Assembly: GCA_012842605.1 (NCBI GenBank)
Contig: DUSN01000014.1
Location: 1 to 64,000, forward strand
Source of the DNA: Clostridiales bacterium
GTDB lineage: Bacteria > Bacillota > Clostridia > Caldicoprobacterales > DTU083
DNA: 64,000 bases
Direction of reading: 5' to 3'
The position numbers and the translations under genes are program-made. Under the pieces are notes generated by a model. The model was not told the DNA's origin, did no database searches, and worked only from the letters and a program-made list of their open reading frames with translations. Each line of letters opens with the position of its first letter. The first letter of the stretch is position 1. This document shows positions 44,646 to 54,329 of this stretch, in pieces.

Positions 44646-44778
44646 GAGCAGAAGCCTGGTCATGAGAGCTTGAACAGACAGCTGTCTTAGTAAAAGGTGC
44701 GCGGCGGTGTAACCGGCGGTTTAGTGCTGCAGTGAGCGGTTTATATATCACTAAATTAAGGAAAGAGTTGATTGACAA

Positions 44779-45501
44779 ATGGGTTTAGGGGTCATAGGCG
44801 GATTAGGTCCCATGGCAACTGTATATTTTATGGAACTGGTTATAAAAATGACTGAGGCGCAGTGCGATCAGGAGCACTTGGAAATGATCGTATATAACTG
44901 CCCCACTATTCCTGACAGGACCAGCTATATTTTAGGACATTCGCAGCAAAACCCCGTTGAACCCATGATCAGGATTGGGAAACAGCTTGCGGCTCAGGGA
45001 GTTGAATGCATAGCGATACCCTGTATAACCGCCCATTACTTTTATGATATTCTGTCCGAGTCAATAAATGCTGACATTATTCATGCTGTAAAGGAAACCA
45101 CCATTCACTTAAAGGAAAATGGCATAAGGACAGTTGGCATTGCTGCAACGGATGGTACAATTGCCAGCGGTTTGTTTCAAAAGGAACTGACTGCCGCAGG
45201 TATTGGCTGTGTAATCCCTTCAGGAGATGCCCAGCAGGATATTATGGATGTCATATATAAGGACATTAAGGCAAGCCAGCCTATACAAGAAGAAAAGCTG
45301 TATAGTGCTTTCGGTGAAATGAGAAAGAACGGTGCGGAAGTTATTATACTTGGCTGTACCGAGTTATCCCTGGTAAAAAGGGACTATAATCTGGGAGCAG
45401 GCTATATAGACGTGCTGGACATACTGGCAAAGGAGTCTGTATTAAGATGCGGAAAGAAGCTGAGAGAGCAGTATAAATGCCTGATTTCGGGCAAATGTTG
45501 A
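44779..45501 (+). CDS. Aspartate/glutamate racemase family protein
   Basis: 240 residues, normal for this family. The GGLGPMAT N-terminal loop and the two catalytic cysteines in IPCITAHYF and LGCTELSL are present, so it should be active on an amino-acid substrate by a two-base mechanism. Closest subgroup is aspartate racemase (RacX/YgeA-like). D-Asp or D-Glu would supply peptidoglycan or a signalling role. No adjacent peptidoglycan gene. GGAAAG is the nearest ribosome site. Confidence 0.92.
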   Translation: MGLGVIGGLGPMATVYFMELVIKMTEAQCDQEHLEMIVYNCPTIPDRTSYILGHSQQNPVEPMIRIGKQLAAQGVECIAIPCITAHYFYDILSESINADIIHAVKETTIHLKENGIRTVGIAATDGTIASGLFQKELTAAGIGCVIPSGDAQQDIMDVIYKDIKASQPIQEEKLYSAFGEMRKNGAEVIILGCTELSLVKRDYNLGAGYIDVLDILAKESVLRCGKKLREQYKCLISGKC

Positions 45502-45645
45502 CAGATAAATATTAAATACAGAGGTGAAATATGTCCATATTAATGATATAATATAAACATCTATGTGCAGAAGAAGTTATATCCTGCCCTCATATAAATA
45601 TAGACTATAAACTTAAAACTAATGATTAGGAAGAGGAGAATTGAC

Positions 45646-45876
45646 ATGGAAAGATTAATAGAGATTTTGGAAGAACTGCATCCGGACGTTGATTTTGAAT
45701 CATGCGAGTCATTAATTGATGATCATATACTGGATTCATTTGATATAATTACTCTGATTTCTGAAATAAGCGCTGAGTTTGATGTAACTATACCGGCTGA
45801 AGAAATCGTTCCGGAGAACTTTAATTCTGCAAAAGCTTTGTATGCTCTTATCAAGCGGTTGTCTGATGACGAATAG
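45646..45876 (+). CDS. Acyl carrier protein
   Basis: 76 residues. Phosphopantetheine site LDSFDII with Ser31, followed by EISAEFDVTIPAEEIVPENFNSAKAL, as in ACPs and D-alanyl carrier proteins. It starts an operon with a membrane-bound O-acyltransferase and an SGNH-like protein, so it probably delivers an acyl group to a surface glycan rather than serving fatty-acid synthesis. AGGAG precedes ATG 45646. No dedicated acyl-loading enzyme is visible in the operon. Confidence 0.92.
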   Translation: MERLIEILEELHPDVDFESCESLIDDHILDSFDIITLISEISAEFDVTIPAEEIVPENFNSAKALYALIKRLSDDE

Positions 45877-45887
45877 TGGGTGATAAT

Positions 45888-47480
45888 ATGCTATTTACTT
45901 CTTACAGCTTTATTATCTTCATCACGGTATTATTTGTAGTATATTATCTCATTCCACGCAAATACCAGTGGATGCTGCTTTTAGCAGCAAACTACCTGTT
46001 TTATTTCCTGTCCGGGCCGAAGTTTCTGATATATATCATGGCAACTACTGTTTCGACTTATTTTGCAGGGAATAAAATAGGCAGTTTATACAATGAACAG
46101 GAAAGATACCTGTCAGAGAATAAGGGAAGTTTGTCCCGCGAAGAAAAGAAAGAATATAAAGCGAAGATGAAGTCCAGGCAGTGGAAATGGCTGCTGGCCT
46201 GCCTGCTTTTTAATTTCGGAATATTGGGCGTTATTAAGTATGCCAATTTTGCAATAGCTAATGTAAACTACCTGCTTCAAGCCTTTGGCAGCGACATGCA
46301 GCTGAGTTTTCTGAAACTGGCTCTGCCCATGGGTATATCTTTCTACACTTTTCAGACCATGGGCTATATCATCGATGTATACAGGGGAAAGTATCCTAAC
46401 GAAAAGAATATATTCAAGCTGGCATTGTTTGTATCATTCTTTCCCCAGCTGGTACAGGGGCCAATCAGCAGGTATGATGATTTGTCTCAGACCCTTTATA
46501 AGGAGCATCCCTTCAGTTATAAGAATCTGAGCTTCGGCTTGCAGAGAATAATGTGGGGATATTTCAAGAAGCTGGTAATTGCTGACAGGATACTGGTTGC
46601 AGTCAAGACATTGATTCAGGATCCGGAAACATACCAGGGCGCTTTTGCACTGGTAGGCATGCTGTTTTATGCCTTCCAGCTGTATGCTGACTTTACCGGC
46701 GGTATTGATATCACCATAGGTATTGCAGAAGTATTGGACATCAGGCTTAAGGAAAACTTCGACAGGCCTTACTTCTCAAAAAACATTGTGGAATATTGGA
46801 GACGCTGGCATATATCCATGGGAACATGGTTCAGGGATTACCTGTTCTATCCCATTTCCGTGTGGAAACCCATGCTGAACTTTTCCAAGTTTTGCAGGAA
46901 TACATTAGGAGATGCAATAGGCAAGCGAGTACCCGTATACATTTCCACCTTAGTGGTTTGGTTTGCAACGGGCTTATGGCACGGAGCTGCATGGAACTTT
47001 ATTGTATGGGGTCTGGCCAACGGCATTGTTATTATAATATCCCAGGAACTGCATCCCTTCTATGAGTGGTTCCATAAGAAGTTTGATGTAAAGAACAAGT
47101 TTGGTTTCCGTCTGTTCCAGGTCGTGCGAACCGTCCTGTTAATGAGCTGTCTTCGAATGTTTGACTGTTACAGGGATGTGCCCACAACATTCAGAGCATT
47201 CTGGTCCATGTTCACAGTTTTCAATTATAATGAACTGTTCAACGGGTCACTGCTTAAACTCGGGCTCAGCGCAGCTGACTATGCGGTTCTCCTGATGGGA
47301 CTTGTTGTTTTAATCACCGTAAGCCTGATACAAAGAACCGGAAGCGTAAGGGAAAAGCTTGCAGCAAAGCCTCAGCTTGTAAGGTATGCTTTGTACTACT
47401 GCCTGATTATAGTCATAATTGTAATGGGGGCTTATGGAATAGGCTATGATTCAAGTCAGTTTATCTACAATCAGTTCTAG
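45888..47480 (+). CDS. MBOAT family membrane O-acyltransferase (DltB/AlgI-like)
   Basis: About 530 residues, about eleven transmembrane helices. Conserved blocks are QLVQGPISRYD, EYWRRWHISMGTWFRDYLFYPI and ATGLWHGAAWNFIVWG, the latter containing the essential His. It transfers an acyl group across the membrane to an external glycan or polymer. The gene starts 12 bases after the ACP stop. AlgI-like proteins work with a carrier and an SGNH partner, both present here. ATG 45888 is chosen, with GGGTGAT upstream. Confidence 0.95.
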   Translation: MLFTSYSFIIFITVLFVVYYLIPRKYQWMLLLAANYLFYFLSGPKFLIYIMATTVSTYFAGNKIGSLYNEQERYLSENKGSLSREEKKEYKAKMKSRQWKWLLACLLFNFGILGVIKYANFAIANVNYLLQAFGSDMQLSFLKLALPMGISFYTFQTMGYIIDVYRGKYPNEKNIFKLALFVSFFPQLVQGPISRYDDLSQTLYKEHPFSYKNLSFGLQRIMWGYFKKLVIADRILVAVKTLIQDPETYQGAFALVGMLFYAFQLYADFTGGIDITIGIAEVLDIRLKENFDRPYFSKNIVEYWRRWHISMGTWFRDYLFYPISVWKPMLNFSKFCRNTLGDAIGKRVPVYISTLVVWFATGLWHGAAWNFIVWGLANGIVIIISQELHPFYEWFHKKFDVKNKFGFRLFQVVRTVLLMSCLRMFDCYRDVPTTFRAFWSMFTVFNYNELFNGSLLKLGLSAADYAVLLMGLVVLITVSLIQRTGSVREKLAAKPQLVRYALYYCLIIVIIVMGAYGIGYDSSQFIYNQF

Positions 47481-47489
47481 GAGGACATT

Positions 47490-48560
47490 ATGAAAAAAAG
47501 GAGAATATGGATTAGAATTACAGCAGTCTGCTGTTTAATTATATCAATATTTTTTCTGCAGAAGCTGCTGATGCCTAAATATGTAACGTCCATTATAGAG
47601 GGCTCGCTGATTGAGGAGTATTACAGGGAAAAAACTCCCCACGATGTTATCTTCATAGGCGACTGTGAAGTATATGAAAACATTTCCCCCATTACCTTAT
47701 GGGAGAAATACGGCATCACAAGCTTTATCCGGGGAAGCGCCCAGCAGCTGATATGGCATTCCTACTATCTGCTGGAGGAAACCTTGAAATATGAGAAACC
47801 AAAAGTTGTTGTATTCAATGTGCTGTCTATGAAATACAACGAACCTCAGAAAGAGGAATACAACCGTCTGACACTGGATGGAATGAGATGGTCCATGTCA
47901 AAAGTCAAAGCCATCAAAGCGTCAATGATGGAGGGTGAAAGCTTTTTAGATTACGTGTTTCCGATATTAAGGTTTCATTCCAGATGGAGCGAGCTTACCA
48001 GCGAAGATTTCAAATACCTGTTCAAAAAGGACAAGGTATCCCATAACGGGTATTATATGAGGGTTGATGTAAAGCCGGTAACATCCGTACCCAAGCCAAG
48101 GAAACTGGCGGACTACAGGTTTGGAGACAATGCCTGGCACTACCTTGACAAAATGGTAGAGCTGACCAAAAAACACGGCATAGAGCTGGTATTGATGAAA
48201 GCGCCTACCATTTATCCTCACTGGTATGATGAATGGGAGCAGCAAATTGAGGAATATGCCGAGAAGCATGACTTAATGTATATTAACTTCCTTGAGCTGA
48301 TGGAAGAGACCGGTATAGACTTAACAACAACCGATACCTATGATGCAGGACTGCATTTAAATAAATCCGGTGCAGAAAAGCTGTCAGTATATTTTGGGAA
48401 AATCCTGCAGGACACATTTGGACTGGAAGACCACAGAAGCGATGAAGAGCTTAGTCTGGTATGGCAGGAAAAGGTTGAATTTTACCGGCAGATGGCAGAA
48501 AGCCAGTATAATGAACTTAAAGAGTATGGATACCTGAAAAGATTCAGAAACAATAATTAG
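47490..48560 (+). CDS. SGNH-like protein with Cys at the nucleophile position (DltD/AlgX/J-type partner)
   Basis: 356 residues. An N-terminal membrane anchor (about 8-25) is followed by an SGNH-type domain: block I reads FIGDCEV with Cys59 where a Ser is expected, and the Asp/His pair lies in DAGLHLNKSGAEK. It is likely the periplasmic/extracellular partner that finishes acyl transfer after the MBOAT. A Cys nucleophile could still work as a thiol catalyst, but this is an inference. 10 bases after the MBOAT gene with GGAGGA upstream, so tightly operonic. Confidence 0.85.
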   Translation: MKKRRIWIRITAVCCLIISIFFLQKLLMPKYVTSIIEGSLIEEYYREKTPHDVIFIGDCEVYENISPITLWEKYGITSFIRGSAQQLIWHSYYLLEETLKYEKPKVVVFNVLSMKYNEPQKEEYNRLTLDGMRWSMSKVKAIKASMMEGESFLDYVFPILRFHSRWSELTSEDFKYLFKKDKVSHNGYYMRVDVKPVTSVPKPRKLADYRFGDNAWHYLDKMVELTKKHGIELVLMKAPTIYPHWYDEWEQQIEEYAEKHDLMYINFLELMEETGIDLTTTDTYDAGLHLNKSGAEKLSVYFGKILQDTFGLEDHRSDEELSLVWQEKVEFYRQMAESQYNELKEYGYLKRFRNNN

Positions 48561-48628
48561 AAACAATGGCAGTTGAACAAGAATGCAGAATATGCAGTTT
48601 AGCTGCTGCTCGGAAGGAAGGTATTAGT

Positions 48629-49183
48629 ATGAAAAGAATGACGATAATAACCATATTGTTAATAGTTGCATTTTTATTCTTAGCCGGCTGCAGCAATTCG
48701 ACGGATAAACAAAGCGACCTGCCCGGTCCTAGTGACAATCCATCAGGCCAGCAGAATCAGCAGGGCAGCAGCGGCAATAAAGCCGGGTTTGTTTTTGAAG
48801 CAAACGGTATCACAATTGCCGTGAATGAAGAGGTTGAGCCCATAATAGAAAAGCTTGGAGAACCAATGGAGTATTTTGAAGCTGAGAGCTGTGCGATAGA
48901 GGGTATGGAAAAGGTATACACATACAGCGGCTTTGAGATCCACACCTATGAGTTGGACGGAGTGGACTATGTGCTGTCGGTAGTGTTCCTTGATGACAGC
49001 GTTGCTACTAAGGAAGGAATTTACCTGTATTCCGATTTAAACAGCATGCTGGAAGCATATGGAGATGACTACACCAAGACCAATAACCAGTACACTTACA
49101 CTTCGGGATCGTCTCAGCTTAACTTCATAATAGAGAATGATGAAGTAGCTTCAATTGAATATATGGCAATTATCGAGCAATAA
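48629..49183 (+). CDS. Small lipoprotein of unknown function
   Basis: About 184 residues. Signal peptide with lipobox LAGC (MKRMTIITILLIVAFLFLAGC), then a Ser/Asn/Gln-rich linker and a compact domain of about 130 residues (KAGFVFEANGITIAVNEEV..., then SVVFLDDSVATKEGIYLYSD). No recognised family. AAGGAAGG precedes ATG 48629. It follows the acyltransferase genes by about 70 bases on the same strand and is probably part of that operon, with a terminator after it. Confidence 0.75.
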   Translation: MKRMTIITILLIVAFLFLAGCSNSTDKQSDLPGPSDNPSGQQNQQGSSGNKAGFVFEANGITIAVNEEVEPIIEKLGEPMEYFEAESCAIEGMEKVYTYSGFEIHTYELDGVDYVLSVVFLDDSVATKEGIYLYSDLNSMLEAYGDDYTKTNNQYTYTSGSSQLNFIIENDEVASIEYMAIIEQ

Positions 49184-49239
49184 GTTGCCAATAGCTCATG
49201 AAAATATGCTGCATGGATAAACATGAGTAGTGTTTCAAT

Positions 49240-49296
49240 GGAGATACAATCGTCTATAAATGTATGTGCCAATAGATTAGATTGTATCTCCTTTGT
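49240..49296 (+). terminator. Terminator of the acyltransferase operon
   Basis: GGAGATACAATC/GATTGTATCTCC, a perfect 12-base stem with a 27-base loop, then TTTGTTATTT. It lies within the open frame that extends upstream of the MFS gene, arguing for that gene's later start. Confidence 0.7.
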
Positions 49297-49339
49297 TATT
49301 TGGCTTATCTTTTTACCTCAAGGAAGGTGTAAACTTTTT

Positions 49340-50665
49340 ATGAAAAGGCTGTTTCGCAGCTGGCAGGCTTCCATGTCCGAGTTATTTGGCAGCAGGGAAG
49401 AGTATTCCCGAAACCGCAGGTATCTTTTGATAGTTAATTATACTAGCAATGTTTCAGCTAACCTCATTGGCGGTAATTTCCTTACCGGCTTGCTTCTGTT
49501 AATGAATGCCGGTGATTCTTATATTGGACTTATTACCATGAGCGCAATGTTCGGCAATATGCTGCAGGTCCTGTCACCGCTGCTGCTGGAGCGTTTCCCG
49601 GAGCGTAAAAATGTGCTGATGATCGGGCGTATTATTGTCCATTTCATGAATATTGTCTTGATCAGCATTATACCTCTTGTGGCTGATACTGATGCATTAA
49701 AGCTGTCTATGACCTTGATTGTGGTATTGATTGTTAATGTGTTTAATGCGCTGCTGGCACCGGGCTACCAGGTGTGGCATATTAAGAGTGTGCCCAACGA
49801 GATTAGATCCCGTTTTTTCTCATTTGTCCAGCTGACCAACAGCATTATTGTATATACCGTGATACTCATTTCCAGCCGGGTAGTAGATGCCTTCAAGCAA
49901 GGAGGCAATGAACTGGCCGGGTTGCTGGTCCTGCGCGCAATTGCACTGGTGCTGGCTGTGTTTGATGTTGTGTATATGTTTAAAATCAGGGAGTATCCGG
50001 TTTCCAGCAGGAAAATCACAGTGAGGGATGTACTATTTAGTCCTTTCAGGGAAAAGAAGTATCTTCTGACTGTTTTGATGGCCTGCATGTGGAGCTTTTC
50101 AGCCAATATACCGGGTTCCTACTACAGTGTCTATCTGCTGAGGGACTTGAATTTTTCCTACTCATTTATTAATACTGTAAACATGCTGAGTGTTCCCATT
50201 ATGATATTGGTAATGCCCATATGGCGGAAACGGGTGGATACCACATCATGGTTTCGAGCCTTATACTTTTGCATAAGCATATATATAGTTCATTATTTAG
50301 GTCTGGCTATGGTAACGGAGAAGAATCTGCTGCTGTATCCCTTGTCCATGATATATGCTTTTGCAGTAGCCCCCGGAATAAACCTGGTTTTTGCCAATCT
50401 CCCATTTATAAACATGCCTGAGGAAAATCAGACCAATATGCTGGGATTTTATGCAGCCATGAACAATTTCGCAGGCTTCCTGGGGGCGTCCGTAGGCAGG
50501 CAGTTCATAACCATGACCGAAGGATTGCAGATAAAGCTTGGCAGCACGATTATGGGCAATAAGCAGCTTATACTGTTTGTGACAGCATTTTTTATGCTGA
50601 TGGGTGTATTGCTTATTTATCGAATAGCTCAAAAAGCAACAGCACCGGAAGAAAAGCCTGCCTAA
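49340..50665 (+). CDS. Major facilitator superfamily transporter
   Basis: About 441 residues, 12 predicted transmembrane helices (TM1 near YLLIVNYTSNVSANLIGGNFLTGLLL). No strong substrate motif. ATG 49340 is chosen because AAGGAAGGTG lies about 10 bases upstream and the longer frame overlaps a terminator. Transcribed separately from the acyltransferase operon. The substrate could be a drug or a small metabolite; it is not predictable from sequence. Confidence 0.85.
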   Translation: MKRLFRSWQASMSELFGSREEYSRNRRYLLIVNYTSNVSANLIGGNFLTGLLLLMNAGDSYIGLITMSAMFGNMLQVLSPLLLERFPERKNVLMIGRIIVHFMNIVLISIIPLVADTDALKLSMTLIVVLIVNVFNALLAPGYQVWHIKSVPNEIRSRFFSFVQLTNSIIVYTVILISSRVVDAFKQGGNELAGLLVLRAIALVLAVFDVVYMFKIREYPVSSRKITVRDVLFSPFREKKYLLTVLMACMWSFSANIPGSYYSVYLLRDLNFSYSFINTVNMLSVPIMILVMPIWRKRVDTTSWFRALYFCISIYIVHYLGLAMVTEKNLLLYPLSMIYAFAVAPGINLVFANLPFINMPEENQTNMLGFYAAMNNFAGFLGASVGRQFITMTEGLQIKLGSTIMGNKQLILFVTAFFMLMGVLLIYRIAQKATAPEEKPA

Positions 50666-50685
50666 GATGCAAATTTAAGCAGGGA

Positions 50686-53265
50686 TTATAAAAGCTTATA
50701 AGCAAACTGTCCGTTTTCGGCTGTTAATAATACCTTTGAGCCGGAACCGATATCTCCCTTAATAATCCCCTTGGCCAGGGCGGTTTCAATATGCCGTTCA
50801 ATAAACCGCTTGATAGGCCGGGCTCCATATATCGGATCGAAGCCCTCCTCTACAATGAGGTCCTGGGCTTCTTTGCTTACTGCAAGCTCAACGCCCTGAT
50901 CCCTTAGACGGCCTTGCACGCTCTTCAGCTGAATAGCGGCAATCTGGCGAATGTCTTCTTTATTCAATGGTTTGAACAATACGATATCGTCTATACGGTT
51001 AAGGAATTCGGGGCGGAAGTACCCTTTAAGCTCATCCATTACCAGGTTTCTTGTCTTCTCATCAATGTCCTCTTTTCCAACCAGCCGTTCCATCAGAATG
51101 TGGCTGCCGATGTTGGAAGTCATAATAACGACGGTATTTTTAAAGTCCACAACATGTCCCTGGCTGTCTGTAAGCCGTCCGTCGTCCAGGAGCTGGAGCA
51201 GCACATTGAACACATCTCCGTGGGCTTTTTCTATTTCGTCAAACAGAATAACCGAATATGGCTTTCTTCGAACTGCTTCAGTCAGCTGACCGCCTTCTTC
51301 ATATCCTACATACCCGGGAGGCGCTCCTATCAGCCGGGATACAGAAAATTTCTCCATATATTCAGACATGTCTATCCTTACCATATTATCCTCGGTATCG
51401 AACAGAACTCTGGCCAGTGTCCTGGCTACCTCGGTCTTGCCCACTCCGGTTGGGCCCATGAACAGGAAAGAGCCGATGGGACGGTTGGGATCCTTCATTC
51501 CCGAGCGGGCGCGTATGACTGCATTGACCACCGAAGTTACTGCTTCATCCTGACCGATAATCCGCTCATGCATGATGTCTTCCAGTCGCAGCAATTTGTC
51601 CCTTTCTGATTCCATAAGGCGGGATACTGGTATACCGGTCCACCTGGATACTATTTCGCTTATTTCTTCCTCTGTAACCTCTTCTTTCAGCAGGCGGGGG
51701 TGGTCGGATTCAGCCTGTTTTTGAATGTCTGCAAGCTTCTTTTCCAGTTCAGGCAGCACGCCGTAGCGCAATTGTGCCATTTTATTGAGGTCATATTCCC
51801 TCTCGGCTTTTTCCATTTCAGCTTTAGTCTGTTCAACCTGCTCCTTAATCCTGTTAGCCTCTTTTATAGCATGTTTCTCAGCTTCCCATTGAGCAGTCAT
51901 TGTACTGGATTTTTCTTTAAGCTCGGCTATTTCCCGCATTAAGCTTTCCAGGCGTTCCTGCGAGCGCTTGTCTGTTTCCTTCCTTAACGCTTCCCGCTCA
52001 ATCTCCAGCTGCATTATTCGCCTTGTTATTTCATCCAGCTCGGATGGCATGCTGTCTACTTCAGTTCGCAGCATGGCACCCGCTTCGTCAATCAGGTCGA
52101 TGGCTTTGTCGGGCAGGAACCGGTCGGTAATGTACCGATGAGACAGGACGGCTGCAGCTATCAGGGCATTATCAGTTATGCGGACGCCATGGTGTATTTC
52201 ATATCTCTCTTTCAAGCCCCGGAGTATGGATATGGTATCCTCAACACTCGGCTGATCCACCATAACCGGCTGGAAACGCCGCTCCAGTGCTGCATCCTTT
52301 TCAATGTACTTGCGGTATTCGTCAAGAGTAGTAGCACCTATGCAATGGAGCTCGCCGCGGGCCAGCCTGGGCTTCAGCAGATTGCCTGCATCCATGGAGC
52401 CTTCGGTCTTGCCGGCTCCCACTATATTATGAATCTCATCAATAAAGAGAAGTATCTCACCCTTGGATTCCTCGATTTCTTTCAGTACGGATTTCAGGCG
52501 CTCTTCAAATTCACCCCTGTATTTAGCTCCTGCAATAAGTGCGCCTAAGTCCAGTGAAAATATCTTTTTATTCTTAAGGGATTCAGGAACATCCCCTTTT
52601 ACTATTCTCTGTGCCAATCCTTCTACCACTGCGGTCTTGCCTACGCCGGGCTCACCTATTAAAACAGGGTTGTTCTTTGTTCTGCGGCTTAAAATGCGTA
52701 TGGTGCGCCGGATTTCTTCATCACGGCCGATAACCGGGTCCAGCTTGTTCATCCTGGCTTCCTCAACCAGGTCCCGACCGAAACGCCTCAGTGCATCATA
52801 GGTTGCTTCAGGATTGGGGGTGGTTACCCGCTGGTGCCTGCGTACTTCAGCCAGCCTTTTTAAGAATGTTTCCCGGGTAATGCCATAGGCTTTTGCCTGA
52901 CGCTGGGCATCCCTGTCCTGCAAAATGGCCAGGTAAAGATGTTCCACGCTTATGTAATCATCCTTGAATTCTTTCGCCTCATTCTCGGCACGGATTATAG
53001 CTTCATTTAACTTCCTGGATGCATAGGGCTGTACATTGCCCGATATCCTGGGACGATTGTCAACCTGGGCTTCTAAGGCTGCCTGGTATTCCCTTACCGG
53101 TATATTCATACCTTCAAGCAGCATGGGGATAAGGCCATCCTCCTGTGCAACCAGGGCGAGATGAAGATGTATGTCGTCTATTTCCTGCTGCTGTTTTTCC
53201 AATACTATTTGTTGGGCTTTCATGATGGCTTCCTGAGCCTTTTGTGTGAATTGTTCCAAGTTCAT
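50686..53265 (-). CDS. clpB: ATP-dependent chaperone ClpB
   Basis: 859 residues, normal for ClpB. N-domain (1-145), AAA+ module 1 with Walker A GEPGVGKT and Walker B LLFIDEIH, a coiled-coil middle domain (about 410-525), and AAA+ module 2 with Walker A GPTGVGKT, Walker [11 protein letters not shown] and the ClpB C-terminal [14 protein letters not shown]. The middle domain separates ClpB from ClpC or ClpA. It disaggregates proteins with DnaK. CtsR operator 45 bases upstream; GGAGG ribosome site. Confidence 0.98.
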   Translation of the reverse strand: MNLEQFTQKAQEAIMKAQQIVLEKQQQEIDDIHLHLALVAQEDGLIPMLLEGMNIPVREYQAALEAQVDNRPRISGNVQPYASRKLNEAIIRAENEAKEFKDDYISVEHLYLAILQDRDAQRQAKAYGITRETFLKRLAEVRRHQRVTTPNPEATYDALRRFGRDLVEEARMNKLDPVIGRDEEIRRTIRILSRRTKNNPVLIGEPGVGKTAVVEGLAQRIVKGDVPESLKNKKIFSLDLGALIAGAKYRGEFEERLKSVLKEIEESKGEILLFIDEIHNIVGAGKTEGSMDAGNLLKPRLARGELHCIGATTLDEYRKYIEKDAALERRFQPVMVDQPSVEDTISILRGLKERYEIHHGVRITDNALIAAAVLSHRYITDRFLPDKAIDLIDEAGAMLRTEVDSMPSELDEITRRIMQLEIEREALRKETDKRSQERLESLMREIAELKEKSSTMTAQWEAEKHAIKEANRIKEQVEQTKAEMEKAEREYDLNKMAQLRYGVLPELEKKLADIQKQAESDHPRLLKEEVTEEEISEIVSRWTGIPVSRLMESERDKLLRLEDIMHERIIGQDEAVTSVVNAVIRARSGMKDPNRPIGSFLFMGPTGVGKTEVARTLARVLFDTEDNMVRIDMSEYMEKFSVSRLIGAPPGYVGYEEGGQLTEAVRRKPYSVILFDEIEKAHGDVFNVLLQLLDDGRLTDSQGHVVDFKNTVVIMTSNIGSHILMERLVGKEDIDEKTRNLVMDELKGYFRPEFLNRIDDIVLFKPLNKEDIRQIAAIQLKSVQGRLRDQGVELAVSKEAQDLIVEEGFDPIYGARPIKRFIERHIETALAKGIIKGDIGSGSKVLLTAENGQFAYKLL

Positions 53266-53309
53266 TATTACAGCCTCCGTGTTCTTGGTTTTCTATATTC
53301 ATGAATAAA

Positions 53310-53326
53310 TTTGACTAACTTTGACC
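53310..53326 (-). promoter_or_regulatory. CtsR operator of clpB
   Basis: On the minus strand GGTCAAAGTTAGTCAAA, which fits the CtsR heptad direct-repeat consensus (RGTCAAANNNRGTCAAA). It is 45 bases before the clpB start, so heat-shock derepression by CtsR is expected. ctsR itself is not in the window. Confidence 0.85.
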
Positions 53327-53405
53327 TTAACTTTATTATAAAACCCTTATTTTTATTATGCAAGGGCAGGAAGAAAAATATATAGACATTTCTACATAAA
53401 AATGC

Positions 53406-53424
53406 AACGAACATAAATGAAAAC
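53406..53424. promoter_or_regulatory. Candidate DeoR operator near the deoR-type gene
   Basis: AACGAACATAAATGAAAAC shares AACGAACATAAA with the tandem repeats at 55952-55992. It lies just upstream of a TATAAT -10 (53441-53446) of the deoR-type gene, suggesting autoregulation. Confidence 0.55.
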
Positions 53425-53499
53425 AATGAAACAGATATGATATAATAAGTGAAAAGCACTGAAGAAAACCTCCAATCTACCTATTGCAAAGGAGCTAAT

Positions 53500-54276
53500 A
53501 TGTTTGCCATTGAAAGACAAAGCCGGATAAAGGAAATATTGCTTAAGGAAAAGCGGGTGGATGTAATAGAGCTGAGCAAGATGTTCTCAGTTACAGAGGT
53601 TACTATCCGCCGCGACCTGGATAAGCTTGCCCGGGAAGGATTCCTGATCAAGACATACGGCGGTGCTGTTTTAAATAAAAAGCAATTTCCCGATTTGACA
53701 GATACAGATAAAAGCTCCCAGGAAGAAGTCAGCACAGAAAAGCAAATGATAGGGAAAATCGCTTCCAATATGATAGAAGAAGGGGACGCCATTTTTTTGA
53801 GCCCCGGCACAACCTGTATGGAAATTGCCAGGAATATTAAGCAAAAGCGCCTGACTGTTGTCACCAATGATATCCTGATCGGATACGAGTTAAGAGATTA
53901 TCCCGGAGTCAAGGTAATTGTTACAGGCGGAGACCTTATGCATTCTACTTCGGCCCTCATTGGAGGTTTTGCACTTCGGGCACTGCAGGACATATACATC
54001 AGCAAAGCTTTTATCGGTGTAAAAGGCATTCATTTCAACTCCGGCTATACGGTGGACAGGCATGAGGAAGTTATGATTTTAGGCGAGGTAATTAAAAAAT
54101 CCAGAGAGGTAATCATTGCTGCAGACTATACAAAATTCAACCGTACTGCCTTTGCCAGGCTGGGTGATCTGAGGATTGCCAAAAAAGTCATATCCAATAA
54201 GCAGGTGCCTTCAGAGTACAAGCAGTTCTATTTTGAAAACAATATTAAGCTGTATACCACTTTCGAGTTTGAATAA
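53500..54276 (+). CDS. DeoR family transcriptional regulator
   Basis: About 258 residues. The N-terminal HTH is IKEILLKEKRVDVIELSKMFSVTEVTIRRDLDKLAREGFLIKTYGGAVL, followed by the DeoR C-terminal sugar-phosphate-sensing domain (LSPGTTCMEIARNI, VVTNDILIGYEL, VIVTGGDLMHSTSALIGGFAL and ADYTKFNR). It probably represses the ABC importer operons downstream and itself, released by a phosphorylated sugar. AAAGGAG precedes ATG 53500. First gene of a cluster with two ABC ATPase genes. Confidence 0.94.
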   Translation: MFAIERQSRIKEILLKEKRVDVIELSKMFSVTEVTIRRDLDKLAREGFLIKTYGGAVLNKKQFPDLTDTDKSSQEEVSTEKQMIGKIASNMIEEGDAIFLSPGTTCMEIARNIKQKRLTVVTNDILIGYELRDYPGVKVIVTGGDLMHSTSALIGGFALRALQDIYISKAFIGVKGIHFNSGYTVDRHEEVMILGEVIKKSREVIIAADYTKFNRTAFARLGDLRIAKKVISNKQVPSEYKQFYFENNIKLYTTFEFE

Positions 54277-54329
54277 AAGCAATTTCGGTTTGCAAAGCTG
54301 CAACCTCCTTAAGAAAGAAGGGAAATGGT

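Noticed and set aside
50914-51609. Long open frames on the strand opposite clpB
   Set aside because: They are mirror frames of a conserved, GC-richer coding sequence and have no ribosome site.
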